NCBI RefSeq assembly: GCF_020329505.1
Contig: NZ_JAGKJJ010000005.1
Location: 186,001-250,000, forward strand
DNA length: 64,000 nt
Reading direction: 5' to 3'
From: Bradyrhizobium semiaridum
GTDB taxonomy: Bacteria; Pseudomonadota; Alphaproteobacteria; Rhizobiales; Xanthobacteraceae
The notes under the pieces are model-generated. The model had not been told where the DNA came from. It saw only the letters and a program-made list of their open reading frames with translations, and made no database searches. Below, in pieces: positions 35,889 through 44,864 of this stretch; within the stretch, counting starts at the first letter, position 1; each line of letters starts with the position of its first letter. A program made the position numbers and the translations under genes.

Positions 35889-36787
35889 GCGACCTCCTTG
35901 CCGAACAGGCCGGTCGGGCGCGACACCAGTACGATCACCATGAAGAGGTACATCAATCCTTCGGTGAACAGCGGGAAGCCGAGCGAGCCAAAGGAGCGGA
36001 TCAGGCCGATCAGCAGCGCGCCGATCAGCGCGCCGAGGATCGATCCCATGCCGCCGATCACGGTGACGATGAAGGACTCGATCAGCACCGAGAAGCCCAT
36101 GCCCGGGGTCAGCGACCGCACCGGCGCGGCCAGCGCACCCGCCAGTCCGGCCAGCATGCCGCCGAGCGCGAACACGCCGCCATAGATCAGCCCGGTATTG
36201 ATGCCGAGCGCCGAGACCATCCCCGGATTATGCGCGGCGGCCCGGATCACTTTGCCGATCCTGGAGCGCGCCAGCCCCAGCCCGAGGATCACTGCGGCGA
36301 CGAGCGCGACGCCGATCAGCAGCAGATAATACGGCGGCACCACGCCGCCGGCGATGAACAACGGCGGCACCTGGAACGCCGACGGCATGCCCATCGACTT
36401 GAATTCCGGCCCCCAGATCATGCGGACCACATCGTCGAAGATCAGCACAAAGGCGTAGCAGACCAGCAGCTGCATCAGCACGTCGGCGCCGTAGACCCGG
36501 CTCATGAAGGCTCGCTCGAAGATCAGGCCGAGCAGCGCGGTGCCGGCTGCCCCGCACAGCATCGCCAGCGCGAAGCTGCCGGTGAGCTGGTAGGCCGTCA
36601 TCGCGAAATAGGCGCCGAACATATAGAAGGCGCCGTGGCTGAAATTGACGACCTTGAGCACGCCGAAGATCAAAGTCAGCCCCACGGCGACCAGGAAGAG
36701 CAGCATGCCGATGATCAGGCCGCTGGTGGTTTGCGTCACCAGGCAGGCAGGACTGGCGAGACAGCCGGCGAGCGCGTCGAGGTCCAC
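35885..36787 (-). CDS. livH: Branched-chain-type ABC transporter permease LivH
   Basis: 300 residues with about eight membrane helices. LTLIFGVLKVVNFSHGAFYM and VIGGMGSILGALIGALLIG are the typical LivH motifs. Translation is set at a GTG at 36787. The gene lies 92 bp downstream of the substrate-binding protein. Confidence 0.9.
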   Translation of the reverse strand: MDLDALAGCLASPACLVTQTTSGLIIGMLLFLVAVGLTLIFGVLKVVNFSHGAFYMFGAYFAMTAYQLTGSFALAMLCGAAGTALLGLIFERAFMSRVYGADVLMQLLVCYAFVLIFDDVVRMIWGPEFKSMGMPSAFQVPPLFIAGGVVPPYYLLLIGVALVAAVILGLGLARSRIGKVIRAAAHNPGMVSALGINTGLIYGGVFALGGMLAGLAGALAAPVRSLTPGMGFSVLIESFIVTVIGGMGSILGALIGALLIGLIRSFGSLGFPLFTEGLMYLFMVIVLVSRPTGLFGKEVA

Positions 36788-36879
36788 GGGAAGTCATCCA
36801 TTCCGGCGCACGATATTGCGCCCAACAAAAAGCTGGCGGCGTGAGGCAGCCGATCGCCGCCTCGCGCCGCGTGTGCAGA

Positions 36880-38139
36880 TCAGGTGTAGCCCTTGCTCTT
36901 CTTCCACTCGGCTTCGAGCTCGAAGATGGTCGTCCAGTCGCCGGCCTTCACGTCGGGCACGTAGGGCTCCTGCGGGATCGTGGTGCCCCAGCCGATCGCG
37001 TAACCCACCAGCGTGCGGTCCTCGGCGCGCATCGTCACGGTGCCGTCGGCGCCGAACGGGCACTTGATGGTGAGCCCGGTGAGCGCTTCCGCAACCTTTT
37101 TGCCGTCGGTCGAGCCAGCCTTCTTGACGGCGGCGTCGAGGAACATCACCGCGGTGGCGTTCTGCCACGACCAGTTGGTCGGGTACTCGTTGTACTTCGC
37201 CTTGTAGGCATCGCCCCAGGCCGCATTCTCCGGCGTCGGAGGGAAGGTCTTGATGTAGCGATCGCCGGAGTGGATGCCCTTCGGCAGGTTCTTCACCACG
37301 GTGAGCGCGGTGTAGTCGGCCATGTTGACCGCGAACACCTCCATCTGGCTGAACATCGCGTAGATGTTGGCCTGGTCGATGTAGGAGGTGAGGTCGCCGC
37401 CCCACAGGCAGGAATACAGCGCCTGCGGTTTTGCCTGCAGGATCTTGGTGACCACCTCGGTGTAGTCGGGCTGGAACAGCTTTGGCCAGGACTCGCTGAT
37501 GATCTCGACATCGGGCGCGAACTTCTTCAGGTACAGCACGAACTCGCCGGTGGTGTCGCGGCCATAGGCATAGTCGGGCGAGCAGGTCGCCCACTTCTTC
37601 AGGCCCTTGGCCTTCGCGATTCCCGCCGCATAGCTGGCACCGACGATCGAGTCGTGAATGCCCTGCCGCACGCAGCGGAATGCGTTCGGAATGTGTTGCT
37701 TGGGATCGGCGGTCAGCGACGAGGCTTCCGAACAGGTGTGGATGCAGAGCACGCCGAGATCGCGCGCCACCTCATGGACCGCGAACGATCCCGACGAGGC
37801 CTCGCCGTCGAACAGCATCTCGCAGCCGTCGGTGTTGACGAGCTCGCGCGCGACGCGCGCGGCCTCCTGCGGCTGGCCCTTGGAGTCGCGGATCACCATC
37901 TCGATCTGCCGGCCGGCCAGGCCGCCGGCGGCATTGACCTTCTCGACCTCGAGCAACACCGCGTTGCGCGAGGATGTGCCGAGCTGCGCGACGCGGCCCG
38001 ACAGGATGGTCGGCATGCCGATCTTGATCATCTTGGCCTGCGCGCGCGCCACCCACGGCGCGGCAACACTCACGGCGCCGGCGCCCATCAGCGCCAGAGT
38101 CGCGCGCCGGCTGATGCCCGGCTTGCGGGTCTTCTTCAT
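36880..38139 (-). CDS. livK: Branched-chain-type ABC substrate-binding protein LivK-like
   Basis: 419 residues from the ATG at 38139 behind a strong GGAGGGGAAAC. A twin-arginine-like signal (ISRRATLALMGAGAVSVAA) is cleaved near ARAQA, so the protein is periplasmic. The mature part has the type I fold of Leu/Ile/Val-binding proteins (MIKIGMPTILSGRVAQLGT). The extended length and cysteines fit the amide/aromatic-acid binding branch, but the ligand is unknown. It is the first gene of the leftward operon and faces the acyl-CoA synthetase. Confidence 0.87.
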   Translation of the reverse strand: MKKTRKPGISRRATLALMGAGAVSVAAPWVARAQAKMIKIGMPTILSGRVAQLGTSSRNAVLLEVEKVNAAGGLAGRQIEMVIRDSKGQPQEAARVARELVNTDGCEMLFDGEASSGSFAVHEVARDLGVLCIHTCSEASSLTADPKQHIPNAFRCVRQGIHDSIVGASYAAGIAKAKGLKKWATCSPDYAYGRDTTGEFVLYLKKFAPDVEIISESWPKLFQPDYTEVVTKILQAKPQALYSCLWGGDLTSYIDQANIYAMFSQMEVFAVNMADYTALTVVKNLPKGIHSGDRYIKTFPPTPENAAWGDAYKAKYNEYPTNWSWQNATAVMFLDAAVKKAGSTDGKKVAEALTGLTIKCPFGADGTVTMRAEDRTLVGYAIGWGTTIPQEPYVPDVKAGDWTTIFELEAEWKKSKGYT

Positions 38140-38243
38140 GTTTCCCCTCCCTGACGGGTTGGCGTTGCCAAGTCCCTCTCGGAGATCGTGTCGTCTCCGT
38201 GCCCACAATGTTTTCAGAGCAAGGGGGGTGACGTCAAGCCAAA

Positions 38244-38268
38244 GATGAATTACGAGTCATAATTCATC
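38244..38268. promoter_or_regulatory. 25-bp palindrome, candidate TetR operator
   Basis: Nine-base arms GATGAATTA and TAATTCATC flank a CGAGTCA centre. It lies 43 bp before the acyl-CoA synthetase start and 105 bp before the LivK start, in the divergent promoter. A TetR protein is encoded in the rightward operon (39804). Binding is an inference. Confidence 0.65.
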
Positions 38269-38310
38269 CAGGGAGAAGACGGCGCCGGAAACCGGCCCGA
38301 CGGGCGGCGA

Positions 38311-39807
38311 ATGATCAATCTTTCCAGCTTCATCGCGTTTCATGCCAGGCGGACGCCGGACCGCTGTGCGCTGAAATATCGCGGCGAAGACATCTCCTAC
38401 GCGGATTTCGACCTGCGGATCCGGCAGGCCGGCGGCTGGCTCGCCGGACAGGGCATCGGTGCCGGCGATGTCGTCGCCGTCCTGATGAAGAACAGCACCG
38501 CCTTTCTCGAGCTGGTGTTCGCGACCAGCCACATCGGCGCGGTATTCCTGCCGATCAACTACCGCCTGTCGGCCGATGAGGTCGGCTACATCGTCGAAAA
38601 TTCCGGCGCGCGCCTGCTGATCGCCGACGAGGAATTTGCGGCGATCGCGGCCGGCGCCGCGCCGATTGTGCTGCTGGACGAGGTTGCCCAATCGGGCGTC
38701 ACCAATCTCGCGCCCGATATCGCGCGCGCCCCGATGCATGTGCGCCGGCCGCGCGACCTGATGCGGCTGATGTACACGTCCGGCACCACCGATCGCCCCA
38801 AGGGCGTGATGCTGAGCTACGAGAACATCTACTGGAAGTCGGCCGACCAGACGCTGGCGCTCGGCCTGAATGCCGACACGCGGCTGCTCGTGGTCGGCCC
38901 GCTCTATCACGTCGGCGCGCTCGACCTGCCCGGCATCGCCGTGCTCTGGCACGGCGGCATGCTGTGCATTCATCGCAGCTTCGAAGCTGAGCCGGCGCTG
39001 GCCGCGATCGAGCGCGAGAAGCTGAACGCCGCGTGGTTCGCCCCTGTCATGACCACGGCGCTTCTCACCTGCCCGAACCGCGGCCGCTGCGATGTCTCCA
39101 GCCTGCAATGGGCGATCGGCGGCGGCGAGAAGACGCCGGAGGTCCGCATCCGCGCCTTCTCGGAGTATTTTCGCAACGCCCGCTACATCGATGCCTATGG
39201 CCTGACCGAAAGCTGCGGCGGCGACACGTTCATGGAGGCTGGCCGTGAGATCGAGAAGATCGGCTCGACGGGCTGCGCCATCGCCCATATCGAGATCGAG
39301 ATCCGCGACGATGCCGGCAAGCGCCTGCCCGCCGGCCAGAACGGCGAGATTTGCCTGCGTGGCCCGAAGGTGACGCAGGGCTACTGGAAGGATCCGGAGA
39401 AGACGGCCTCGGCCTTCTTCGGTGACTGGTTCCGCACCGGTGACATCGGCTATCTCGACGCCGACGGCTTCCTGTACCTCACCGACCGCAAGAAGGACAT
39501 GATCGTCTCGGGCGGCGAGAACATCGCATCCTCCGAGGTCGAGCGCGTCATCTACGAGATGCCCGAGGTGCGCGAGGTCGCCGTGATCGGCCTGCCCGAC
39601 GCGCGCTGGGGCGAGAAGCCGGTCGCCGTGGTGGTGCTGACCGATCACGCCAGGCTCGACCTGTCCGATCTCGCCGATCATTGCCGCACCCGCCTCGCCG
39701 GCTTCAAGGTGCCGAAGCAGCTCATCATCCGCGACAGCCTGCCGCGCAATCCATCCGGCAAAGTGCTCAAGCGCGTGCTCCGCGCCGAACTCGAGGCCAA
39801 TGCATGA
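38311..39807 (+). CDS. Acyl-CoA synthetase (AMP-forming)
   Basis: 498 residues. The AMP-binding loop is YTSGTTDRPKGVM (155-167), the second core is DAYGLTESCGGD, and the adenylation motifs FRTGDIGYLDADGFLYLTDR and the C-terminal Lys in NPSGKVLKR are present. It activates a carboxylic acid to its CoA thioester in the cytoplasm. It heads a rightward operon with TetR, SDR and the monooxygenase; the next gene overlaps its stop by 4 bases. Confidence 0.9.
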   Translation: MINLSSFIAFHARRTPDRCALKYRGEDISYADFDLRIRQAGGWLAGQGIGAGDVVAVLMKNSTAFLELVFATSHIGAVFLPINYRLSADEVGYIVENSGARLLIADEEFAAIAAGAAPIVLLDEVAQSGVTNLAPDIARAPMHVRRPRDLMRLMYTSGTTDRPKGVMLSYENIYWKSADQTLALGLNADTRLLVVGPLYHVGALDLPGIAVLWHGGMLCIHRSFEAEPALAAIEREKLNAAWFAPVMTTALLTCPNRGRCDVSSLQWAIGGGEKTPEVRIRAFSEYFRNARYIDAYGLTESCGGDTFMEAGREIEKIGSTGCAIAHIEIEIRDDAGKRLPAGQNGEICLRGPKVTQGYWKDPEKTASAFFGDWFRTGDIGYLDADGFLYLTDRKKDMIVSGGENIASSEVERVIYEMPEVREVAVIGLPDARWGEKPVAVVVLTDHARLDLSDLADHCRTRLAGFKVPKQLIIRDSLPRNPSGKVLKRVLRAELEANA

Positions 39808-40448
39808 GGCAAGCCACATCCGCCAAGGTGACGAAGCTCAACCGTGTCGAGCGCAACGCCTGGACCAAGCAGAAGATCTTCGACGCCGCGACCAAGATTG
39901 TCGGCAAATACGGCTACGCCGAAGCCTCGGTCGCCCGCATCACCGAGGCGGCCGGTGTCGCGCAGGGCACCTTCTACAATCATTTCGAGAACCGCCAGGA
40001 ACTGCTCGACCAGCTGCTGCCGAAGATCGGCCTCGACATGGTCCGCTTCATCCGCGCCCGCACCGGCACTGCGGACGCCGCGCGCCAGGAGATCGAACGC
40101 TTCGGCGCCTTCTTCGATTTCATCCGCGAGGTGCCGGAGTTCCTGCGCATCCTCAACGAGGCCGAGTTCTTTGCGCCGATCGGCTATCAAAAGCATTTTG
40201 ACAACATCTCGAGCGCCTATGTGCGGATCCTGCAACGCGCGCGATCCGCAGGAGCCACCTACACCTTCAGCGACGAGGAGTTCGAGGCCATCGTGCAGGT
40301 GCTGATGGGCGCGCGCGGCTACCTTAGCCGCCGCTATTCCTATTCCGAGCACGGCGTCACCGCCGTGCCCGACTATGTCATCTCGGCCTACCGGAAGCTG
40401 GTCACGCACGGCCTGTTCTCCGGCAGCGGCAAGGAGCGAACGTCATGA
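39804..40448 (+). CDS. TetR-family regulator
   Basis: 214 residues. The N-terminal helix-turn-helix reads ASVARITEAAGVAQGTFYNH and the start is MRQATSAKVTKLNRV. The C-terminal ligand domain is helical. The gene overlaps the acyl-CoA synthetase stop and the SDR start by 4 bases each, so its level follows the operon it probably represses. The 25-bp palindrome at 38244 is the likely target. A CoA-ester or the acid may be the inducer, by analogy with FadR-like TetR proteins. Confidence 0.87.
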   Translation: MRQATSAKVTKLNRVERNAWTKQKIFDAATKIVGKYGYAEASVARITEAAGVAQGTFYNHFENRQELLDQLLPKIGLDMVRFIRARTGTADAARQEIERFGAFFDFIREVPEFLRILNEAEFFAPIGYQKHFDNISSAYVRILQRARSAGATYTFSDEEFEAIVQVLMGARGYLSRRYSYSEHGVTAVPDYVISAYRKLVTHGLFSGSGKERTS

Positions 40449-41218
40449 GCGCCGACGGCACCATCCTCGTCACCGGCGGCAGCCGCGGCATTGGCGCGGC
40501 GACCGCGACCCTGCTCGCCGATCAAGGGCATCGAGTCGTCATCGTCGACATCGCGCCCGAACCGCTGGCCGGAACCAGCGCGATCCTCTGGCCGGCACCG
40601 TTCGATGTCGCGAGCGAAAGCGCCGTCGTGACCGGCGTCGCCGAGATCGAGCAGGCGCATGGTCCGATCACCGGCCTCGTCAACGCCGCCGGCGTGTTCG
40701 GCAAGATGCACCGGATCGAGCGGGTGCGGATGGAGCAATGGGACCGCGAGGTCAATATCGACCTGCGCGGCACCTTCCTGGTCGCGCGCAGCGTCGGCGT
40801 CGCGATGGCGCAGCGGCGGCACGGCGCGATCGTCAACGTCGCCTCGGTGGCCGGCATGACGTCGGGACCGATCCACGCCTACACCGCAGCGAAGGCCGGC
40901 GTCATCCAGATCACCCAGACGCTGGCTGCCGAATGGGGCCGCGCCGGCGTCCGCGTCAACGCGGTGTCGCCCGGCTTCACCCGCACCGCGATGCTCGAGG
41001 CCGGCATCGCCTCGGGCGCGCTGAACAAGGACCTGCTCGCGCGTCCCACCGCCATGAACCGGCTGGTCGAGCCGATCGAGGTGGCGCAGGCGATCGCCTG
41101 GCTGCTGTCGCCGGCGAGCAGCGGCGTCACCGGCATCAATCTGCCGGTCGATGCCGGTTACATCGCCGGCACCACCTGGGCCGCCTATGGCGGCCTGCCG
41201 GACGCACCGATCAGCTGA
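40445..41218 (+). CDS. Short-chain dehydrogenase/reductase
   Basis: 257 residues. The NAD(P) motif is TGGSRGIGAAT (10-20). The catalytic set is Ser in NVASVAGMTSG, with YTAAK further on (Tyr and Lys). It interconverts a ketone and an alcohol. It sits in the operon with the acyl-CoA synthetase and the monooxygenase, fitting alcohol oxidation ahead of ring or chain cleavage. Confidence 0.88.
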   Translation: MSADGTILVTGGSRGIGAATATLLADQGHRVVIVDIAPEPLAGTSAILWPAPFDVASESAVVTGVAEIEQAHGPITGLVNAAGVFGKMHRIERVRMEQWDREVNIDLRGTFLVARSVGVAMAQRRHGAIVNVASVAGMTSGPIHAYTAAKAGVIQITQTLAAEWGRAGVRVNAVSPGFTRTAMLEAGIASGALNKDLLARPTAMNRLVEPIEVAQAIAWLLSPASSGVTGINLPVDAGYIAGTTWAAYGGLPDAPIS

Positions 41219-41227
41219 GGACGACGC

Positions 41228-42996
41228 ATGAATATCGAGCTCTCGCGCAAGCCCGTCGATCTGTCCTCCGCGATCGCGGAAGGCGACATCCGCGTGCTGC
41301 TGATGGTGCTTGTGCACATGACCGGTGACGAGAAGTGGCTGGAGCCGCCCTACAAGCCGAAGCGCGACGTCCGCCTGATCCCTGATCCGGATGCCGGCGT
41401 GCCGAAGCAGATCCAGGACGAGATCCGCGCCGCGGTGCTGAACTTGTTCGCGAACGGCACGCCGAAGCCGGTCATCACCGATCCCGGCGATGAGCTGATG
41501 CTGCGGATGATGCGCGCGACGCTCGGCGAGAACGTCGCGCCGGAATATGCACCGCTGATGCGGGAGGAGATGGGCTTCATTCCCCGCGATGCGCGCTGGC
41601 GCAAGCGCCCCGCTGACGCTGTGCTGGCACAGCAACACGTCCTGATCGTCGGCGCCGGCGTTTGCGCGATCGCGCTCGGCGTCGCGCTGGGGCGGCTCGG
41701 CATTCCCTACACCATCGTCGAGATGAACGACGAGATCGGCGGCACCTGGTACACGTGCGTCTCAACACCGAGCTCGTCGCATCGCGCTGGGATGAGGCCA
41801 GGCGGCGCTGGATCTCGACGCTCAGGACCGCCAATGGCGAGGAGACCTTCGAATCGACCGCTTTGGTCAGCGCGATCGGCCAGCTCAACGACCCCTCGCC
41901 GGCGCGCTTCGCGGGTGACGAGGATTTCAAAGGCCTGAAGGTCCATTCGGCGCTGTGGTCCGACGACATCAAGCTCGACGGCAAGCACGTCGCCGTCATC
42001 GGCACCGGCGCGACCGCGATGCAGCTGGTGCCCTCGATCGCGGGTCGCGTCGCCTCGGTGACCGTCTATCAGCGCACCGCGCAATGGGCGCGGCCCGTGA
42101 AAGGCTATTCCGATCCGATCACCGAAGGCGCGCAGTGGCTGCTCGCGCATGTGCCGTTTTATGTGCAGTGGTACCGCTTCAACATGTTTTGGCGCTATGG
42201 CGACGGCCTGCTGCCGTTCCTGCGCAAGGATCCGGCCTGGCCGCATCCGGAGCGCGCCGTCAACAAGGGCAACGACCGGCATCGTCAGGAGCTGACCGAC
42301 TTCATTCTCTCCGAATTGAAGGACCGTCCCGATCTGATCGCAAAATGCGTGCCGACTTATCCGCCCTACGGCAAGCGCATCCTGCTCGACAACAACTGGT
42401 TCAAGACGCTGACCAGGCCGAATGTCGAGCTGGTCACCGACCGCATCGACCATTTCGCGCCTGATGGTATCGTCGCCGCCGACGGCAAGCTGCGTCAGCA
42501 CGACGTCATCGTGATCTCGACCGGATTCAAGGTCACCGAGATGGCGGCGCGGCTCAACATCACCGGGCGTGACGGCAGGAATCTCAAAGAGGTCTGGCGC
42601 GACGACAATCCGACGGCGTATCTCGGCCTCACGGTGCCGGACTTCCCTAACCTGTTCGTGATGCTCGGGCCCAACTCTGGGCCCGCGCATGGCGGCAGTG
42701 TGATCTTCCAGTCGGAGTGCCAGAGCCGCTACATCTCGGCCTGCCTGGTCGAGATGATCGAGAACGGCATCGCCGCGATCGACGTGCATCCCGCTGCGCA
42801 TGATCGATACATCAACCAGGTCGACGCCGAGCATGAGCAACTGATCTGGACGCATCCGGGGATGACGACCTACTACCGCAACAAGCGCGGCCGGGTGTTC
42901 TCGGCGATGCCGTGGCGCTTCGTCGACTACTGGCGCATGACCCACGATCCGGATTTGAGCCACTACCGGCAGACCAGGGACGGACAGCAAGCCTGA
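41228..42996 (+). pseudogene. Baeyer-Villiger-type flavin monooxygenase, deleted and frameshifted
   Basis: The first part (41228-41755) has an N-terminal extension of about 130 residues, then the FAD motif VLIVGAGVCAIALGVALG and ends at GGTWYT. The frame then shifts: at 41755 the protein continues VRLNTELVASRWDEARRRW, with the type I Baeyer-Villiger fingerprint FKGLKVHSALW (FxGxxxHxxxW) and a second Rossmann motif VAVIGTGATAMQLV. The normal GGTWxxNRYPG-to-FNTE segment of about 50 residues is missing. Joined parts plus that gap give about 640 residues, as in 4-hydroxyacetophenone monooxygenase. The gene is inactive as it stands. It is 9 bp after the SDR. Confidence 0.82.
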
Positions 42997-42999
42997 CCT

Positions 43000-43497
43000 G
43001 AATTGCTCTCTCCTTAACTTGACAGGCCGCGATATCTGCCGCAGCATTTCGGTGACTGCACCTGTAGGGGTGATGGAGCGCAGCTCCTCGCGTCGCAGGA
43101 ATTGGCGGCCGATGATGGAGTCGACCGCCAGGCAGGAGAAGCGGACAGATGTCCGTCGGCCCACCCTTGGAGAGGAGCATGACGCCACCGGCGCAAGCCA
43201 GCGACCTTGCTCAGCGGCAAGGTCTCGGTGCACGTTGAGGCAAACAGCAGCTGCTAGCCGCGTGTACTGCCGACAATCTGAACATATCCGCAGGACAGGA
43301 GCGCAAAGGCCACGCGCTCTCAGGTCCCGAAACACCACTGGTGTGTACCAGATATCCTTCGCTAAAACGAAGCAGGGCCCCGCTGATGCTTGAATGCACC
43401 GGGGCCCATTCGTTTGCCCGCCATCTCCGCCCGCCGCATCGCGTTGCATCCACGCTCCGGATCGGGAACAATCAGCGGCGATAGGTGAGGAACGATC
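43000..43497. other. Intergenic region with dyads and no intact gene
   Basis: About 500 bp with no convincing ORF. It holds a 13-bp dyad ACACCACTGGTGT (43332-43344) that overlaps a second one, CTGGT...ACCAG (43338-43351), a layout often seen in repressor operators. A GGGCCCCG/CGGGGCCC hairpin (43375-43407) follows. The rest is probably decayed coding sequence; on the minus strand short pieces resemble an envelope protein start, too weakly to name. Confidence 0.4.
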
Positions 43498-44133
43498 ATG
43501 GAAAAGCCGCGCGTGCGGATCTACACCGACTACAAGAGCCCCTACGCCTACGTCGCAAACGCGCGCCTGTTCGAGCTCGAGGACAGATACGGCGTCGAGC
43601 TGGAATGGCTGCCATACACGCTGCGCATTCCCGAATTCATGGGCACGGTCGAAGAGCGCACGCCGCATTTCTGGCGCAAGGTCCGCTACTCGTACATGGA
43701 CGCGCGCCGCTTTGCCAATGCCCAGGGCCTCGTCATGAAGGGCCCGCGCCGGATCTACGACGCGTTCTATTCCAGCGCCGGCATGCTGTTCGCGCAGCGC
43801 CTCGGACTGTTCCGTCCCTATCACGACACGGTGTTCCGGCGGTTCTGGAATCACGAGCTGGAGATCGACGAGCTGTCCGAGATTGCCGGCGTGATCGCCG
43901 CGATCGGCGGCTCGGCCGCTGACTTCGAGGCCTATGCCCGCGGCCCCGCCCGCGCCGAGCATGACCGCATCATCGACGAGGCGGAGGCGCTCGGCGTGTT
44001 CGGCGTTCCCAGCATGGTGTTCAACGGCGAACTGTTCTGGGGCGGCGACCGCATCGACATGCTGATCGAGCGGATCAAGCATCCCGAGACGATCGCGACC
44101 GCACTGGGCAGCAGGCACCGGACATCGGCCTGA
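43498..44133 (+). CDS. DsbA-family / 2-hydroxychromene-2-carboxylate isomerase-like protein
   Basis: 211 residues with the thioredoxin-like fold of the HCCA-isomerase/GST-kappa group: IYTDYKSPYAYVANARLFEL at the start (SPYAY replaces a CxxC), LEWLPYTLRIPE, and the C-terminal GVFGVPSMVFNGELFWGGDR. The missing CxxC argues against disulfide exchange and for a glutathione-dependent isomerase. Its position after the monooxygenase fits aromatic or ketone degradation, but substrate is unknown. The start is MEKPRVRIYT behind GAGG. Confidence 0.83.
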   Translation: MEKPRVRIYTDYKSPYAYVANARLFELEDRYGVELEWLPYTLRIPEFMGTVEERTPHFWRKVRYSYMDARRFANAQGLVMKGPRRIYDAFYSSAGMLFAQRLGLFRPYHDTVFRRFWNHELEIDELSEIAGVIAAIGGSAADFEAYARGPARAEHDRIIDEAEALGVFGVPSMVFNGELFWGGDRIDMLIERIKHPETIATALGSRHRTSA

Positions 44134-44230
44134 TCCACTCAGGATCGCCCAGCACCCGGTGCGCTCCAGCTTGGGCTGCAGCGCCCTCGTCATGATCACC
44201 CGGTCGTGCGGGATCCGCCGCCAACTCGGT

Positions 44231-44349
44231 GTCATCGCCCGGCTTGACGGGCGATCCAGTATTCCAGAGACAGTCGTTATTGAGCGATGGGCCGCAGCGT
44301 ACTGGATCGCCCGGTCCATGTGCGCAATTGCGCACAGGCCGGCGATGAC
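44231..44349. repeat. Palindromic intergenic element (full copy)
   Basis: Outer arms GTCATCGCC (44231-44239) and GGCGATGAC (44341-44349) enclose a 13-bp inverted pair GGGCGATCCAGTA / TACTGGATCGCCC and an 18-bp perfect palindrome TGTGCGCAATTGCGCACA (44319-44336). A second, partial, inverted copy lies at 56101-56162. The structure is that of a dispersed miniature element. Confidence 0.75.
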
Positions 44350-44390
44350 AGTGTGGGTGGGGACGCAGCTTCGCCATCTCGCGACATGTC

Positions 44391-44700
44391 TTGTCCGAGT
44401 TTTGCATTTCGTTTCGCCGCTCCGAAAGCAGAGGGCGCAGGGAAAGCCGGGTGCCGATCGCACCCATGGGCCCCGTGCGATGGGTAGAAAGCACGGGGGG
44501 TAGGACCACAGGTGTAACCGGAACAACCCGGCTTTCCCTGCGCGATGGGTTACGGCTTATACGTGCTTACCCCGGCGAGACTGGGCTTTGTTGTCACCGC
44601 TTCCGCAAAGACGCTTGCACGTCTTGCGATAGGACACCTGCCGCTAGGGCGTCCGGCCTGCACGACTTCACCGTCCGCCTCGCGTGCTGTCGTCACTGAC
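44391..44700. repeat. Species-typical non-coding repeat with pseudo-ORF
   Basis: The plus strand spells CISFRRSESRGRRES, VPIAPMGPVRWVES and GGRTTGVTGTTRLSLRDG in one frame. From general knowledge this segment recurs in many Bradyrhizobium-group genomes as an intergenic repeat often mis-annotated as a small protein. Here it lacks a ribosome site, and translation does not look protein-like. The surrounding 44134-44864 stretch has no gene that I can support. Confidence 0.5.
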
Positions 44701-44864
44701 ACGCGCGGCGTCCACCGCATCTCACCGCAACACCGTGACGATGCGCAGCGCCCCTCGATCGGGTGAGACGGACACATTGAACATCTGAGTTGGGGTCCGC
44801 GTCAAGAGAAAATTCGGAAAAGACGAACTGAAATCTCCTTTCGTCGCCGGTTAGCGGAAGGCGG

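Noticed and set aside
34842..36185. Long plus-strand open frame (447 codons) across the Liv genes
   Set aside because: It is antisense to livG, livM and livH, is full of His, Asp, Glu and Arg runs typical of reverse-strand GC-rich shadows, and shows no domain.
41707..44526. Minus-strand open frame of 939 codons
   Set aside because: It covers the monooxygenase and the DsbA-like gene in antisense. The translation has no recognisable domain and spans unrelated intergenic repeats.
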